Source: QHXW01 sp963752965
Lineage (GTDB): Bacteria > Acidobacteriota > Terriglobia > Bryobacterales > Bryobacteraceae
Direction: 5' to 3'
DNA: 64,000 nt
NCBI GenBank assembly: GCA_963752965.1
Contig: CAVWAJ010000014.1
Location: forward strand, 248,001-312,000
Shown: piece after piece, positions 16,144 through 25,309 of the stretch
Numbering within the stretch: position 1 is the first letter of the stretch
Layout: every line of letters starts with the position of its first letter
Notes under the pieces: generated by a model
What the model saw: the letters and a program-made list of their open reading frames with translations, nothing else
Database searches by the model: none
What the model was told of the DNA's origin: nothing
Made by a program: the position numbers and the translations under genes

Positions 16144-19008
16144 TCAGCGGAAGTTCTCCACCAGCATCAATTCGCTCCCTGATTGCTCGACTTGGCTGTA
16201 GAGTATCCATTTGCCGTCCGGCGAAACCGTGAGGCCGAAGCCCAAGGGTTTCTCAAACCCGGCGACAGTGCTGATCTTATTTGTATCGAACCTCAGAAAC
16301 TGAATAGAAGGAGTCGCCTCTTGCCCTGGGATGAAATAGATTCCTTTATCCACGATGGCCAGATCGAAGCAACTACGCACATTCTCTAGGACCTTGGCCG
16401 CTACGCCGCCCCCTATCGAGATCCTCCAGAGGCTGCTATTAAACAGATCCTTGGTGTAGTAGAGGACTCTACCGTCCGGCGATTCCTGAGGCCCGAAGCC
16501 GCCATCCCGCGTCACCTGGATCGCCTCACCTCCGTTCGCTGGCATCTTCCATACCTGTTGCTCGCCCGTTCGCTCAGAATCAAAGTAGATCCACCGGCCG
16601 TCCTTCGACCAGCTCGGGTTGCCATCAAGCGCTGGATGCGTAGTCATGCGCTGCGGTTTCCCTCCGGTGGCGCCGACTACATAGATGTCGAACTCTCCTG
16701 GGGCATTTGAGTCAAAAGCAATGCGTTCACCGTCCGGCGACCAACGAGGAGTTGTGACGTCAGGGCCGCCAAAAGAGGTCAACTGCACGGCATTCGAACC
16801 ATCCGTATCGCATACCCAGACTTCAGGGTTTCCGGAGCGTTTCGACTCAAAAGCAATTTTCTTTCCGTCTGGGGAGAACTGAGGAGCTTCATCGTCCCGT
16901 GTCGAGGAGATGAGGGAGGTAGGCTGATTAAGTGGTTGCAGCCGCTTTGCGCCACCGGGGCCCGCGACGCCTTCCAGACTGGGAGGCGCCATGCGCCAGA
17001 TGCTGGTATGAGCAAAACGATGTACATAAGCGAGCCGGTGCCCGCTGCGCGAAATCGCGTGCTGATAGGTGTCGTCGCCCAAAGATGAAAGCCGTTGCGG
17101 TTCAGCTCTCCTTACACCTGGCCCGGAAACGGCAATTCTCCAGAGGCCCCCCGAAACCAGCCACCCGGCAGAATAGACGATCTCGCCCCCATCCGCAGTC
17201 CAGGCCAGAGCTTGGGCGCTATTTCCGAATGTGATCTGTCTTGGTTCCCCAGCAGGCTTGAGTCCGTCGGAGAAGGCAAGCAGATAGAGATCGCTCCGGC
17301 CGGCGTCGATTGCCCGGATGAATGCCAAAGTGCGCCCGTCCGGGGAGAAAGCAGGACTGGAATCGCCCCAGAATTGCTTCGGTGGAGAAGTCAGTCTCCG
17401 CTTTTCACCGGTGTCGACCGAGAGCAGAAAAAGCGCGGGGGGTTCTGTTGTAGAATCAGACTCACTGATCGCCAGCCAGTTGCCATCGGGGGACCAGGCA
17501 GGACAGCACAAGCCGAAAATCTCGGCAATCTTGCGTTCCGGGCCACCTATAGCTGGAATCAGCAGTACCGCGACCTTCCGCGAGGGCAAGTTCCGGAGGA
17601 AAGCGATGAAGCGGCCGTCCGGTGACCACGCGGGGCAACAATCCGAGGCCGGATCGGTTGTCAGCCGTAGGGGCGGCCCGTTGGTGCCGATCATTTTGAC
17701 GTATATGTCAAAATTGTCCTGCTTTTCTCCGTTCCAGACGAAGGCCACCTGGTTGCCGTCCGGCGAAAAGCTGGGCTGATCTTGATACCCGCGATACGTG
17801 GTGAGGGGAACAGCGTTCAAGGCGGCTTCCGGAGTTTTGGCGGTTGAGCGAATAAACCACAGAGTACCGCCGCCTACGGCCATTATTCCCAGTAGGACAG
17901 GAATCGCAATCCTCCAGCGCTTCGCGAAGGACCACCCGGCTGGCGTCGCTGCGATCTCAGCGCCGGTCGGCGATCCGGCTCCCCGAGACCCGAGGCCCTC
18001 GCGAAGGACTTCCAGCATGATCCTCGCGTCGTCAATGTGCTGGAGGCGGCTCTCGGGGTCCTTGCGCAGACAGAGGCGGACCAGTTCATCGAGTCGCTCC
18101 GGCACTCTGTCCAACGGTTTCGGTTCAGTAGTGGCAGCGGCGGTTAGCGCGGCCGTGATGGTCTCGCCCGCGAACGCCCGACGGCCGCTCAGTAGTTCGT
18201 AGAGGATGCAGCCGAAGGCGAAGATGTCGCTGCGCGTGTCGGCCGCCGTGCCTTCGATCTGCTCGGGCGCCATGTAGCCTGGCGTGCCCGCCAGGCTGGC
18301 GGTCTGAGTGGAGGCCGGCGCACCCTCCTGCTCCGCCAGTTTCGCCAGACCGAAATCCAGCACCTTGACGGACCCTTTCTCCGTTACCAGAATGTTGCCG
18401 GGTTTCAGGTCGCGATGCACAATGCCTGCCGCGTGAGCCGCCGCCAGGGCATCGGCCATCTGAATGCCGTACTCGATCACCTGCCTCACCGGGAGTGGGC
18501 CTTTGAGCGGTCGACCCTCGACCAATTCCATGGCCAGGTACGGCGAACCTTCCTGGTCGCCGACTTCATAGAGAGTGGCGATGTGGGGGTGGTTCAGGGC
18601 GGCCACCGCCCGCGCCTCACGCTCCCAATGGGGGCTGAATTGGGTCTTGACGAACTTCAAGGCGACGCTGCGGCCTAGGCGCGTGTCCTTGGCTTTGTAG
18701 ACCACACCCATGCCGCCTTCGCCTAGCTTGGCTTCGATGCGGTAGTGCGCCACCGTGTCACCGGGCGCGAGTTCGGCGGCGACCGCTAACAATTTCGCGG
18801 CCGGACTTTGCCAACTAGGCTCTTCGTTGCCCGCCAGCAACCGCTCCACTTCGGCGCGCAGGTCCGCATCCCCGCCGCAGGCGGACTCCAGGAATCGGGA
18901 CCGTTCCGATTCCGGGGTCTCCAGCGCCGCGCTGAAAAGTTCCTTGATCTGGGACCATCGCGCCGGTGTCACAGCCGTGCTCCCGGACTCAACTGCGATT
19001 TCATCCAC
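16144..19008 (-). CDS. Serine/threonine protein kinase with C-terminal beta-propeller sensor
   Basis: A 954-residue membrane kinase. The N-terminal 80 residues are a helical region common next to ECF sigma genes. The kinase domain has GEGGMGVVYKAKD (96-108), K118, HRDLKPGN (198-205), DFGLAKL (218-224) and APEQIEG, so it looks active. A single transmembrane helix (IAIPVLLGIMAVGGGTLWFI) follows, then an extracytoplasmic run of PD40/TolB-like repeats (FSPDGNQVAFVW, WSPDGRFIAFLR, FSPDGKKIAFES), forming a beta-propeller sensor. Its start overlaps the end of the sigma factor gene by 40 bases, so both are translated from one message and the kinase probably controls or is controlled with that sigma factor. 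Confidence 0.92.
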   Translation of the reverse strand: MDEIAVESGSTAVTPARWSQIKELFSAALETPESERSRFLESACGGDADLRAEVERLLAGNEEPSWQSPAAKLLAVAAELAPGDTVAHYRIEAKLGEGGMGVVYKAKDTRLGRSVALKFVKTQFSPHWEREARAVAALNHPHIATLYEVGDQEGSPYLAMELVEGRPLKGPLPVRQVIEYGIQMADALAAAHAAGIVHRDLKPGNILVTEKGSVKVLDFGLAKLAEQEGAPASTQTASLAGTPGYMAPEQIEGTAADTRSDIFAFGCILYELLSGRRAFAGETITAALTAAATTEPKPLDRVPERLDELVRLCLRKDPESRLQHIDDARIMLEVLREGLGSRGAGSPTGAEIAATPAGWSFAKRWRIAIPVLLGIMAVGGGTLWFIRSTAKTPEAALNAVPLTTYRGYQDQPSFSPDGNQVAFVWNGEKQDNFDIYVKMIGTNGPPLRLTTDPASDCCPAWSPDGRFIAFLRNLPSRKVAVLLIPAIGGPERKIAEIFGLCCPAWSPDGNWLAISESDSTTEPPALFLLSVDTGEKRRLTSPPKQFWGDSSPAFSPDGRTLAFIRAIDAGRSDLYLLAFSDGLKPAGEPRQITFGNSAQALAWTADGGEIVYSAGWLVSGGLWRIAVSGPGVRRAEPQRLSSLGDDTYQHAISRSGHRLAYVHRFAHTSIWRMAPPSLEGVAGPGGAKRLQPLNQPTSLISSTRDDEAPQFSPDGKKIAFESKRSGNPEVWVCDTDGSNAVQLTSFGGPDVTTPRWSPDGERIAFDSNAPGEFDIYVVGATGGKPQRMTTHPALDGNPSWSKDGRWIYFDSERTGEQQVWKMPANGGEAIQVTRDGGFGPQESPDGRVLYYTKDLFNSSLWRISIGGGVAAKVLENVRSCFDLAIVDKGIYFIPGQEATPSIQFLRFDTNKISTVAGFEKPLGFGLTVSPDGKWILYSQVEQSGSELMLVENFR

Positions 19009-19607
19009 CCTTTGGCCATGGCCCAGTCGAGCTTGACGGTGCGCGTCGCGATCCCCATGGCCTCAGCCGTCTCTTCTACCGATAGCCCACCGAAGTAGCG
19101 CAACTCCACTACACGGGCCTGTCGCGGATCCAATTTGGTAAGCCGGGCCAGGACTTCGTCCACCGCCAGGATTTCCTCGGTCTGGTCACCTCCAGGACTC
19201 CGCCGAAAAATCTCCTCGTTCAGCGTGATCGGAATGCCGCGTTTGGCGGCATGGCGTCGCCGCGCGTGATCCACCAGCAACCGGCGCATCAGTTGGGCGG
19301 ACACGCCGACAAATTGTGCCCGGTTCTGCCAGTCGGCCCGGCTCTGTTCCACCAGGCGGAGGAAAGCTTCATGCACGAGGGCCGTGGGCTGCAACGTGTG
19401 GCCCACCCGCTCGTCGCGCATCTGATGGCCGGCGATACGGCGCAACTCCCGGTAAACCAGCGGCATAAGCCGGTCGAGGGCGTCCTTCCGGCCCAGTTTC
19501 AGCTCGGCCAGCAGCTCGGTAACTTCCCCGCGAGCCTCCGCCATAGGAGCCAACCTTTCCAGCTTTTCCGGCTTTTGCCTGTGATTATCGGCAATTTTTG
19601 CCCCCAT
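18969..19607 (-). CDS. ECF-type RNA polymerase sigma factor (kinase-associated, TIGR02999 type)
   Basis: A sigma factor of up to 212 residues. Region 2 is seen in LMPLVYRELRRIAGHQM with PTALVHEAFLRL and RAQFVGVSAQLMRRLLVDHAR, and region 4 in LDPRQARVVELRYFGGLSVE followed by a helix-turn-helix (TAEAMGIATRTVKLDWAMAK). This subgroup is known to sit beside Ser/Thr kinases instead of an anti-sigma factor, as here. Translation may start at 19607 or at the Met of MAEARGEV (19544), which gives the more usual N-terminus. Confidence 0.88.
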   Translation of the reverse strand: MGAKIADNHRQKPEKLERLAPMAEARGEVTELLAELKLGRKDALDRLMPLVYRELRRIAGHQMRDERVGHTLQPTALVHEAFLRLVEQSRADWQNRAQFVGVSAQLMRRLLVDHARRRHAAKRGIPITLNEEIFRRSPGGDQTEEILAVDEVLARLTKLDPRQARVVELRYFGGLSVEETAEAMGIATRTVKLDWAMAKGWMKSQLSPGARL

Positions 19608-19644
19608 TTCCAGCCCCTTGCGCGTTCGGGCCGGGAGCAGCGAA

Positions 19645-20307
19645 ATGAGAACTCAGAAATTGGTGATTGCGACGGTCTGGATGGCGGCGGCCTGCTTCGG
19701 CGCCGAGCCCAAGCTCGGCATAACCGTGCAGGTTTACAACTGGGCGCACGTTGCGCCGGGAACCTTGACGGCGGCCGAAGACGAAGGCACCCGGATCTTC
19801 AGGGAAGCGGGTGTCAGGGTCCTGTGGCTGAACTGCCCTCTATCTCCGGCGGAGGCCAGAGAATCTCCGATCTGCGCCGAACCTTGTCCCTGGGGCCGGT
19901 TCGTTGTGCGCATTGTGTCCGACGTGCCTGCGGGCTTCGGCAGAACATCGCTGGGGGTCGCGCTCCATGACACTGGCATTTATGCCAGCGTCTTCTACCA
20001 GCGCGTCGATGAGTTTGCAAAGGAAGGGATTGCCACGCATTCCCAGATCCTGGGTCATGCGATGACGCACGAAATCGGTCACCTTTTGCTGGGTTTGAGG
20101 GGGCACGCGGCCTTCGGGATCATGCGCGGACACTGGAACGCGCAAGATCTGCGAAGTATTTCGAAGGGAGCTCTGCTCTACAGTTCGAGGGAAAGTGCTC
20201 TTATCCGAGATGCGGCAACGCGAAGGATGCGCGGTGAGATCCCGAGTAGTCGGATACAGATCGCTCTTGATAACAGCGGTGCGCTAACCAAGATAGGCGA
20301 ACAATAA
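19645..20307 (+). CDS. Secreted protein with HEIGH zinc-protease motif
   Basis: A 220-residue protein beginning MRTQKLVIATVWMAAACFGA, a signal peptide. The motif HEIGHLLLGLRGH matches HExxH of zinc metalloproteases (HEIGH plus a third histidine six residues on). The spacing HExxHxxxxxxxH is slightly longer than in metzincins, so the exact family is unclear. The ATG at 19645 follows GGGAGCAG, better than the in-frame start at 19618. It is divergent from the sigma/kinase pair by under 40 bases and may be part of the same regulatory unit. Called hypothetical by function; zinc binding is inferred from the motif. Confidence 0.6.
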   Translation: MRTQKLVIATVWMAAACFGAEPKLGITVQVYNWAHVAPGTLTAAEDEGTRIFREAGVRVLWLNCPLSPAEARESPICAEPCPWGRFVVRIVSDVPAGFGRTSLGVALHDTGIYASVFYQRVDEFAKEGIATHSQILGHAMTHEIGHLLLGLRGHAAFGIMRGHWNAQDLRSISKGALLYSSRESALIRDAATRRMRGEIPSSRIQIALDNSGALTKIGEQ

Positions 20308-20676
20308 ACACTGCGTACGCCCCGACCCACCGCTGCCGCCGCAGGAAATTCGTAGCATCAGCCTCTAGTGTTCGCTAGTGTGCGGATAGCTGGCGAGAAC
20401 AGCTATCTCACGCGCTTACGCGCGATGTATGGAACCAGAAACTTGGAGTGGCGCGCTGCGTCGTTTCTAATTGTTTCTAGACCCGGGCGGCAAGCTATGG
20501 TCGATTTGGGATTGGTGCCTGAGTGCCCGCATAACAGCATGACCTCGGCTGCCGCGATGCATGGATTGGTGGCGAGCCGGCCTTGCCAAAGGTCCGGCCC
20601 GACCCCGTTGGAGAGTCTGTCAGTTTTCGCCAGCCGAGCCGAGCCTGGGTCTAATTGCAGATGACAGGAGTAGGAC

Positions 20677-20893
20677 ATGGCGAAGACGAAGAGGAAGCAG
20701 TCTACTTTCGAGCGATTACGCCGGGGGGAGCTGAATCGGAAGCAGCGTAGGAATCTGGCGCGGCGCCTGGGCTGGCAACGATCCCGGTCTGACGATGATT
20801 CATGCCAATGCCGGCGGGATTGACGTGGGCAATGAGAGTCACTTCGTGGCCGTACCTCCGGACCGGGACGCGAATCCGGTGCAGGAGTTCGGT
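20677..20893 (+). pseudogene. IS110-family transposase, frame-shifted 5' fragment
   Basis: The frame opens MAKTKRKQSTFERLRRGELN, typical of IS110-type N-termini. After about 35 codons homology jumps to another frame, MIHANAGGIDVGNESHFVAV, followed by PDRDANPVQEFG, the start of the RuvC-like DEDD domain. It breaks at about 20893, where a reverse-oriented piece of another transposase begins. Only the first 15-20 percent of the protein is left, so it is inactive. The gene-free DNA just upstream (about 20500-20676) probably is the IS110 left end, where a bridge RNA would be encoded in the intact element. Confidence 0.75.
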
Positions 20894-20894
20894 C

Positions 20895-21164
20895 AGCTTT
20901 TCGTGAAAATGCCGGACGTTAAAATCGAAGTACTTCTCCCGGTAGAGCTGCAGCACCTTCTCGGCGGTCTGCAACGGGACCCGCGGGGCTGGGCCGTCGC
21001 TTGCGATGGTCGTATAGACCGTCATAGCCACCTTCTTCGTAGCGCTGCCGCCACCGCCTCATGGTCCGATCGGTTACCCCGATGATTTCAGCCGCTTCCC
21101 ACCACTTCAGGCTCCCGGCCATCGCTTTCAAAATTACTTCTTGCACTTTCATCATCCGCTCCAT
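20895..21164 (-). pseudogene. ISNCY-type transposase, 5' fragment with frameshift
   Basis: The N-terminal HTH is clear: MKVQEVILKAMAGSLKWWEA, then IIGVTDRTMRRWRQRYEEGG and GYDGLYDHRKRRPSP. The continuation TAEKVLQLYREKYFDFNVRH plus FHEKL lies in another frame, so a frameshift occurred near 20985. The sequence is cut at the junction with the IS110 fragment. Upstream, GGACAAATCACGTGCTAA and GGACAAATCACATACTAA form two near-identical tandem copies at 21223-21263, probably part of the IS end. Confidence 0.75.
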
Positions 21165-21286
21165 TTCTGCCGACGAGACCGTCTGTTCAGGGTTCACACT
21201 CTCAGCGTCCCATCCGCGCCAAGCGGACAAATCACGTGCTAATTGGACCGGACAAATCACATACTAACGACACAACCGCGACAGGC

Positions 21287-21315
21287 TTGACGTGCGCGCT
21301 GTCCCATGTTAGCAT
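21287..21315 (+). promoter_or_regulatory. Candidate promoter for the second TonB receptor
   Basis: TTGACG (21287-21292) and TAGCAT (21310-21315) with a 17-base spacer, 142 bases before the chosen ATG. The -10 is only a partial match, so this is moderate evidence. It lies just right of the IS end repeats. Confidence 0.4.
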
Positions 21316-21456
21316 CCCCACAGTTTCGGGGACGTTAACGACTACCCGCAGCCCTGAGCGCGGCGGCCCATGGACAACGTTAGGCTCGGAGCGTTTTTCG
21401 TTTCCATCGAAGAACCAAAAACAACTCTACGTCTCAGGTGCAACGGGAGGCTCCGT

Positions 21457-24400
21457 ATGAAATTGTCGTTTCGAGATTTCAGAAGCACCCTACCGTTCTT
21501 CACGTGCTTTCTCCTCGCGACCTCCAGCCTATGGGCTGACGTGACCGGAAGCATTCTCGGCGTGGTTCATGACCCCACGCAGGCCGTGGTGGCCGGAGCG
21601 CGGATTGTTGCCACGAACGTGGAAACGAACCTTACCCGGGAGACCACGTCGGCCCCCGACGGGTCGTATCGTTTGCTAGCGCTGCCGCCCGGCACCTACA
21701 AAATGACTGGCACGGCGGCTGGGTTCCAGCAATATGTCACTTCGAATATCGACGTCAAGGTGAACGACCAACTGCGCATCGATATCGTACTCGAGGTCGG
21801 CAGTGTGCAGCAGGAGGTCAACGTCACCGCCAATGCCGTGCAGGTGGAGACGGCGAGCACACAACTCGGCGACGTGATCGAGTCGAAAAAGATGTTGGCC
21901 CTGCCGCTCAACGGCCGCAGCTACGTCGATCTCCTTGGTCTGCAAGCCGGCGTTGCCCCAGCCACCGCCGGGACGGGGCCCAATGACCGTCCGGTCTCCG
22001 GTAGTCTAAGCGCGGGCAACATCTCGGTGAATGGGCAACGTGAGACGGGAAACGCTTTTCTGGTGAACGGCGGTGACGTGAGCGAGGGCCGGAATCTGGG
22101 CGCGGGCTTGATTTCGAATCTTGACTCCATTGAGGAATTACGCCTCATCACCAACAGCTTCGATGCGGAGTACGGGAAGTTCAGCGGCGCAGTGATGAAC
22201 GCGATCACCAAATCCGGCGCCAACGCCGTTCACGGCGATGCCTTCGAGTTTCTGCGTAACGACACGATGGATGCGCGCAATTTTTTTGTGGCCAGCAAGT
22301 CGGAGCTACGTCGCAATCAGTTTGGTTACGCGGTAGGCGGGCCCTTTTGGAAAAACAAGCTCTTTTGGTTCACCGACTATCAGGGCACGAGAGAGGTTTC
22401 GGGGGCGGAGACTGGAGTCGTCGACGTATTTACTCAAGCCGAGCGCCAGGGGCAATTCGGCTCGGCTTTGACGGGCTCCATCGATGGCCCCTACTGGGCG
22501 CAAGTGCTCACGCAACGCTTAGGCTACGGCGTCAACAATGGCGAGGCTTACTACACCCCGGGTTGCACACTGACATCCGATTGTGTTTTTCCCGGAGGTG
22601 TGATTCCGCAGCGGGCCTGGTCGAAGCCGGCCATCAACATACTGCCATACATTCCGGTGGGTAATATTGATCCGGTCAACGGGATCTTTTCAGACAACAG
22701 TCAGAAAAACAGGACAGACGACAGCAAGGCCGGCCAGCGCGTGGACTTCAACAACGACAAGACCGGTAACTGGTCGTGGTATTACCACTACGACGACTCC
22801 AGCGTATTCAATGCCCTTCCCTCCGCCAGCGTTCCCGGCTTCCCATCGTTTACGCCCACGCGTGCCCAGCAGATCGTCATGAGCAATACGAAGACGCTTG
22901 GGCCAGGCGCGGTAAACGAGGCACGCGTGAGTTTCTTCCGCACCTCCACGCGTACGAATGAGCCCAAAGGCAGCTTCGCGAGCCTGGCCTCCCTCGGGTT
23001 TGTCACAGGGGTTGGCACACTGGGCATCGTCCCTTCCGGACCGCCGGGTTTTCCGCAGACCGTGCCACCCCTGTATTTCAACAACTTCAGCATCGGCGTG
23101 CCGACGCTGACCACCGGCCAGCCCAACAACACCTGGATGATGACCGACGGCCTTTCGAAGGTCGTGGGCAGTCATACGCTTAAGTTCGGAGGCGAATTCC
23201 GGTACCTGCAAATCAACGAGCGCAATGTCGCATTGCCCAACGGCTGCTTCACCTTCGACGGAAGTGTCACCGGGGTCGATGCCGCTGATTACGAGCTTGG
23301 CGCAGTGTCCGCAGGCGGCTCTGCGTTTCAGCAGTACAGCATGCAGTTCCTGGATTCGCGCACGCGCTATGGCGGCGCGTATGCGCAGGACTCCTGGAAG
23401 GCGAGACCGAACCTAACCGTAAACCTGGGCGTGCGCTGGGAAGTGAGCATGCCCTGGTATGACACCCAAGGCAAGATTGAGACCATCGTTCCCGGTGAGC
23501 AATCCAAGGAATTCCCCACTGCTCCCCTGGGCTGGGTGGTGCCTGGAGATCCCGGCATCCCGTCCACTCTGGCTCCCACGCATTACAACAACTGGGCTCC
23601 GCGCCTGGGCCTCGCCTACTCGCCCGACTTCAATGACGGCATTCTGCAAAAAGTCTTCGGAGGTCCTGGAAAGACCAGCATCCGCGCGGCCTTCGGCATC
23701 TATTACACGTCCATCGAGGATTTGAACCTGTTCTACGAGGTGGGCGACCCGCCGTTTGGCAATAACTGGCAGAGCCCCACTGGCGTCTTGTTCGAAGAAC
23801 CGTACCGCACTCGTACCGACGGAGCCTCGCAAGGACAGAAGTTCCCGTTCACTTTCCCGGTTCCGGGCAGCCCGGCGAACGCGAACCTGAATTTCTCCCA
23901 ATTTGAGCCGATCTCTTATGCACCGGGCTACGACATTCACAATCGGATGCCGTACGCCGAGCATTATAATTTCTCGATCCAGCGCGAGCTTTCCAAGTCC
24001 ACGGTTCTGACGCTCGCCTATGTCGCGACACAGGGCCATAAGCTGATCTCGCAGACCGATGCCAACCCGGGGAACACCGCCCTTTGCCTGCAGCTTAACG
24101 CCGAGGGCGCCGTCGACCTGAATACGGGCCTTTCCAACCCAGCCTGCGGCCCGTACACCGAGCAGGATACGTTTCAATTGCCGAATGGTACCAAGGTAAA
24201 TGGGACCAGGACGGCCCTTGGACCCGCATTTGGCTCCAACAACACGTACACGCGCAATAGCGCGAACTCGAACTACAACTCCTTCCAAGCGTCGGTGGAG
24301 CGCAAAGCTGCGGACATGACGTTTCTGGCCGCCTACACGCTTGGCAAGGCGCTCGATGATGCGTCGACTTTCGGCGATCTGATGAATTTCACGAATTACC

Positions 24401-24969
24401 GGTTGAGTCGCTCACTATCGTCTTTCGACGTCACGAACAACTTTGTTGCCAGCTATAACTGGGTTTTGCCCTTCGACCGGACCTTCGGTAACCTGCCAAA
24501 GCGCCTCACACAGGGTTGGAACATATCGGGAATCACGCGCTTGTCGTCGGGCTTCCCGATCCGCATCACGCAAAGCCTCGGCGATTTGTCGCTCACCGGC
24601 AGTTATTCCACCGACGAGCCCAATCTGGTTGGACCGGTGGTCATCCAAAATCCGCGTCTTGCCGGACCGAACGGCGCCAATACCTACTTTCTGCCGAGCG
24701 CCTTCACCTCCGATGTCCTGGGGTATTATGGAGACGCCAACCGGCAGTTCTTCCATGGCCCCGGCATTATCAACACCGATTTTGGAATGTCGAAGAGAAT
24801 CCCGATTACGGAGTCCATGGCGGTCGAACTCCGTGGGGAATTCTTTAACATCTTCAATCACACGAATTTCAACAATCCAAGTGGCAACTTCAGCAGCAGC
24901 CTGTTTGGCGTAGTCACTGGCGCGCGCGCGCCGCGCATCGGGCAGGTGAGCGCGAAGTTTTACTGGTAA
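21457..24969 (+). CDS. TonB-dependent outer-membrane receptor with carboxypeptidase-like domain
   Basis: A 1170-residue Oar-like receptor. Start chosen at the ATG at 21457, which has GGGAGG seven bases upstream and begins a signal peptide (FFTCFLLATSSLWAD); the frame is open 87 bases further back, but that part is not signal-like. The regulatory-like sandwich (SILGVVHDPTQAVVAGARIV), plug (KKMLALPLNGRSYVDLLGLQ; GAVMNAITKSGANAVHG) and long beta-barrel follow, ending IGQVSAKFYW with a terminal aromatic residue. It should import an unknown substrate. The SelA-like and DapA-like genes downstream face it. Confidence 0.9.
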   Translation: MKLSFRDFRSTLPFFTCFLLATSSLWADVTGSILGVVHDPTQAVVAGARIVATNVETNLTRETTSAPDGSYRLLALPPGTYKMTGTAAGFQQYVTSNIDVKVNDQLRIDIVLEVGSVQQEVNVTANAVQVETASTQLGDVIESKKMLALPLNGRSYVDLLGLQAGVAPATAGTGPNDRPVSGSLSAGNISVNGQRETGNAFLVNGGDVSEGRNLGAGLISNLDSIEELRLITNSFDAEYGKFSGAVMNAITKSGANAVHGDAFEFLRNDTMDARNFFVASKSELRRNQFGYAVGGPFWKNKLFWFTDYQGTREVSGAETGVVDVFTQAERQGQFGSALTGSIDGPYWAQVLTQRLGYGVNNGEAYYTPGCTLTSDCVFPGGVIPQRAWSKPAINILPYIPVGNIDPVNGIFSDNSQKNRTDDSKAGQRVDFNNDKTGNWSWYYHYDDSSVFNALPSASVPGFPSFTPTRAQQIVMSNTKTLGPGAVNEARVSFFRTSTRTNEPKGSFASLASLGFVTGVGTLGIVPSGPPGFPQTVPPLYFNNFSIGVPTLTTGQPNNTWMMTDGLSKVVGSHTLKFGGEFRYLQINERNVALPNGCFTFDGSVTGVDAADYELGAVSAGGSAFQQYSMQFLDSRTRYGGAYAQDSWKARPNLTVNLGVRWEVSMPWYDTQGKIETIVPGEQSKEFPTAPLGWVVPGDPGIPSTLAPTHYNNWAPRLGLAYSPDFNDGILQKVFGGPGKTSIRAAFGIYYTSIEDLNLFYEVGDPPFGNNWQSPTGVLFEEPYRTRTDGASQGQKFPFTFPVPGSPANANLNFSQFEPISYAPGYDIHNRMPYAEHYNFSIQRELSKSTVLTLAYVATQGHKLISQTDANPGNTALCLQLNAEGAVDLNTGLSNPACGPYTEQDTFQLPNGTKVNGTRTALGPAFGSNNTYTRNSANSNYNSFQASVERKAADMTFLAAYTLGKALDDASTFGDLMNFTNYRLSRSLSSFDVTNNFVASYNWVLPFDRTFGNLPKRLTQGWNISGITRLSSGFPIRITQSLGDLSLTGSYSTDEPNLVGPVVIQNPRLAGPNGANTYFLPSAFTSDVLGYYGDANRQFFHGPGIINTDFGMSKRIPITESMAVELRGEFFNIFNHTNFNNPSGNFSSSLFGVVTGARAPRIGQVSAKFYW

Positions 24970-25204
24970 CCAAGTCTGGGCCGGCTTTCTGCCAAGCCAG
25001 CCTTGAGGGCAAGTTCGCGGGGTTGTCCGCGATTCCAGCGGTAGCGTGATCGTTGGCGCTGGCGTGCCGCCGCGTCCGCGTATGTCGCGGCCTGGAGAGT
25101 TTTAAAGAGGAGAAGATCGGCTCACGAAGGCTCTGGCGTAGCGGATCGATCCCGATCAAACGCCGGTCGCGTCAGAAGCAAAGCTTACGAGCAGCCACGC
25201 GGCG

Positions 25205-25245
25205 TTCTTCATTACAAGGGGATTTCACGCCAGCTATTCTGCACA
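25205..25245 (+). repeat. ATTACATGGGGAT motif, copy 2
   Basis: TTCTTCATTACAAGGGGATT followed by TCACGCCAGCTATTCTGCAC. It lies in the 340-base gap between the receptor and the SelA-like gene; that gap holds nothing else except the sulfatase-like remnant. Confidence 0.45.
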
Positions 25246-25255
25246 GGCAGGCGTT

Positions 25256-25309
25256 GGTTACGTAAAATTTTACGACCTGAAGAATGATCCGGGCGAATCC
25301 ATGAACCTA
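25256..25309 (+). pseudogene. Possible sulfatase C-terminal remnant
   Basis: In one plus-strand frame the bases read KFYDLKNDPGESMNL, which strongly resembles the near-terminal YDLxxDPxExxNL motif of arylsulfatases. Nothing upstream matches a sulfatase, and the frame runs on into the antisense of the next gene. Likely a short relic of a lost gene. Confidence 0.4.

Noticed and set aside
15431..16201. 256-codon plus-strand frame between the repeats and the kinase
   Set aside because: Runs through an inverted repeat copy and into the end of the kinase gene; composition not protein-like.
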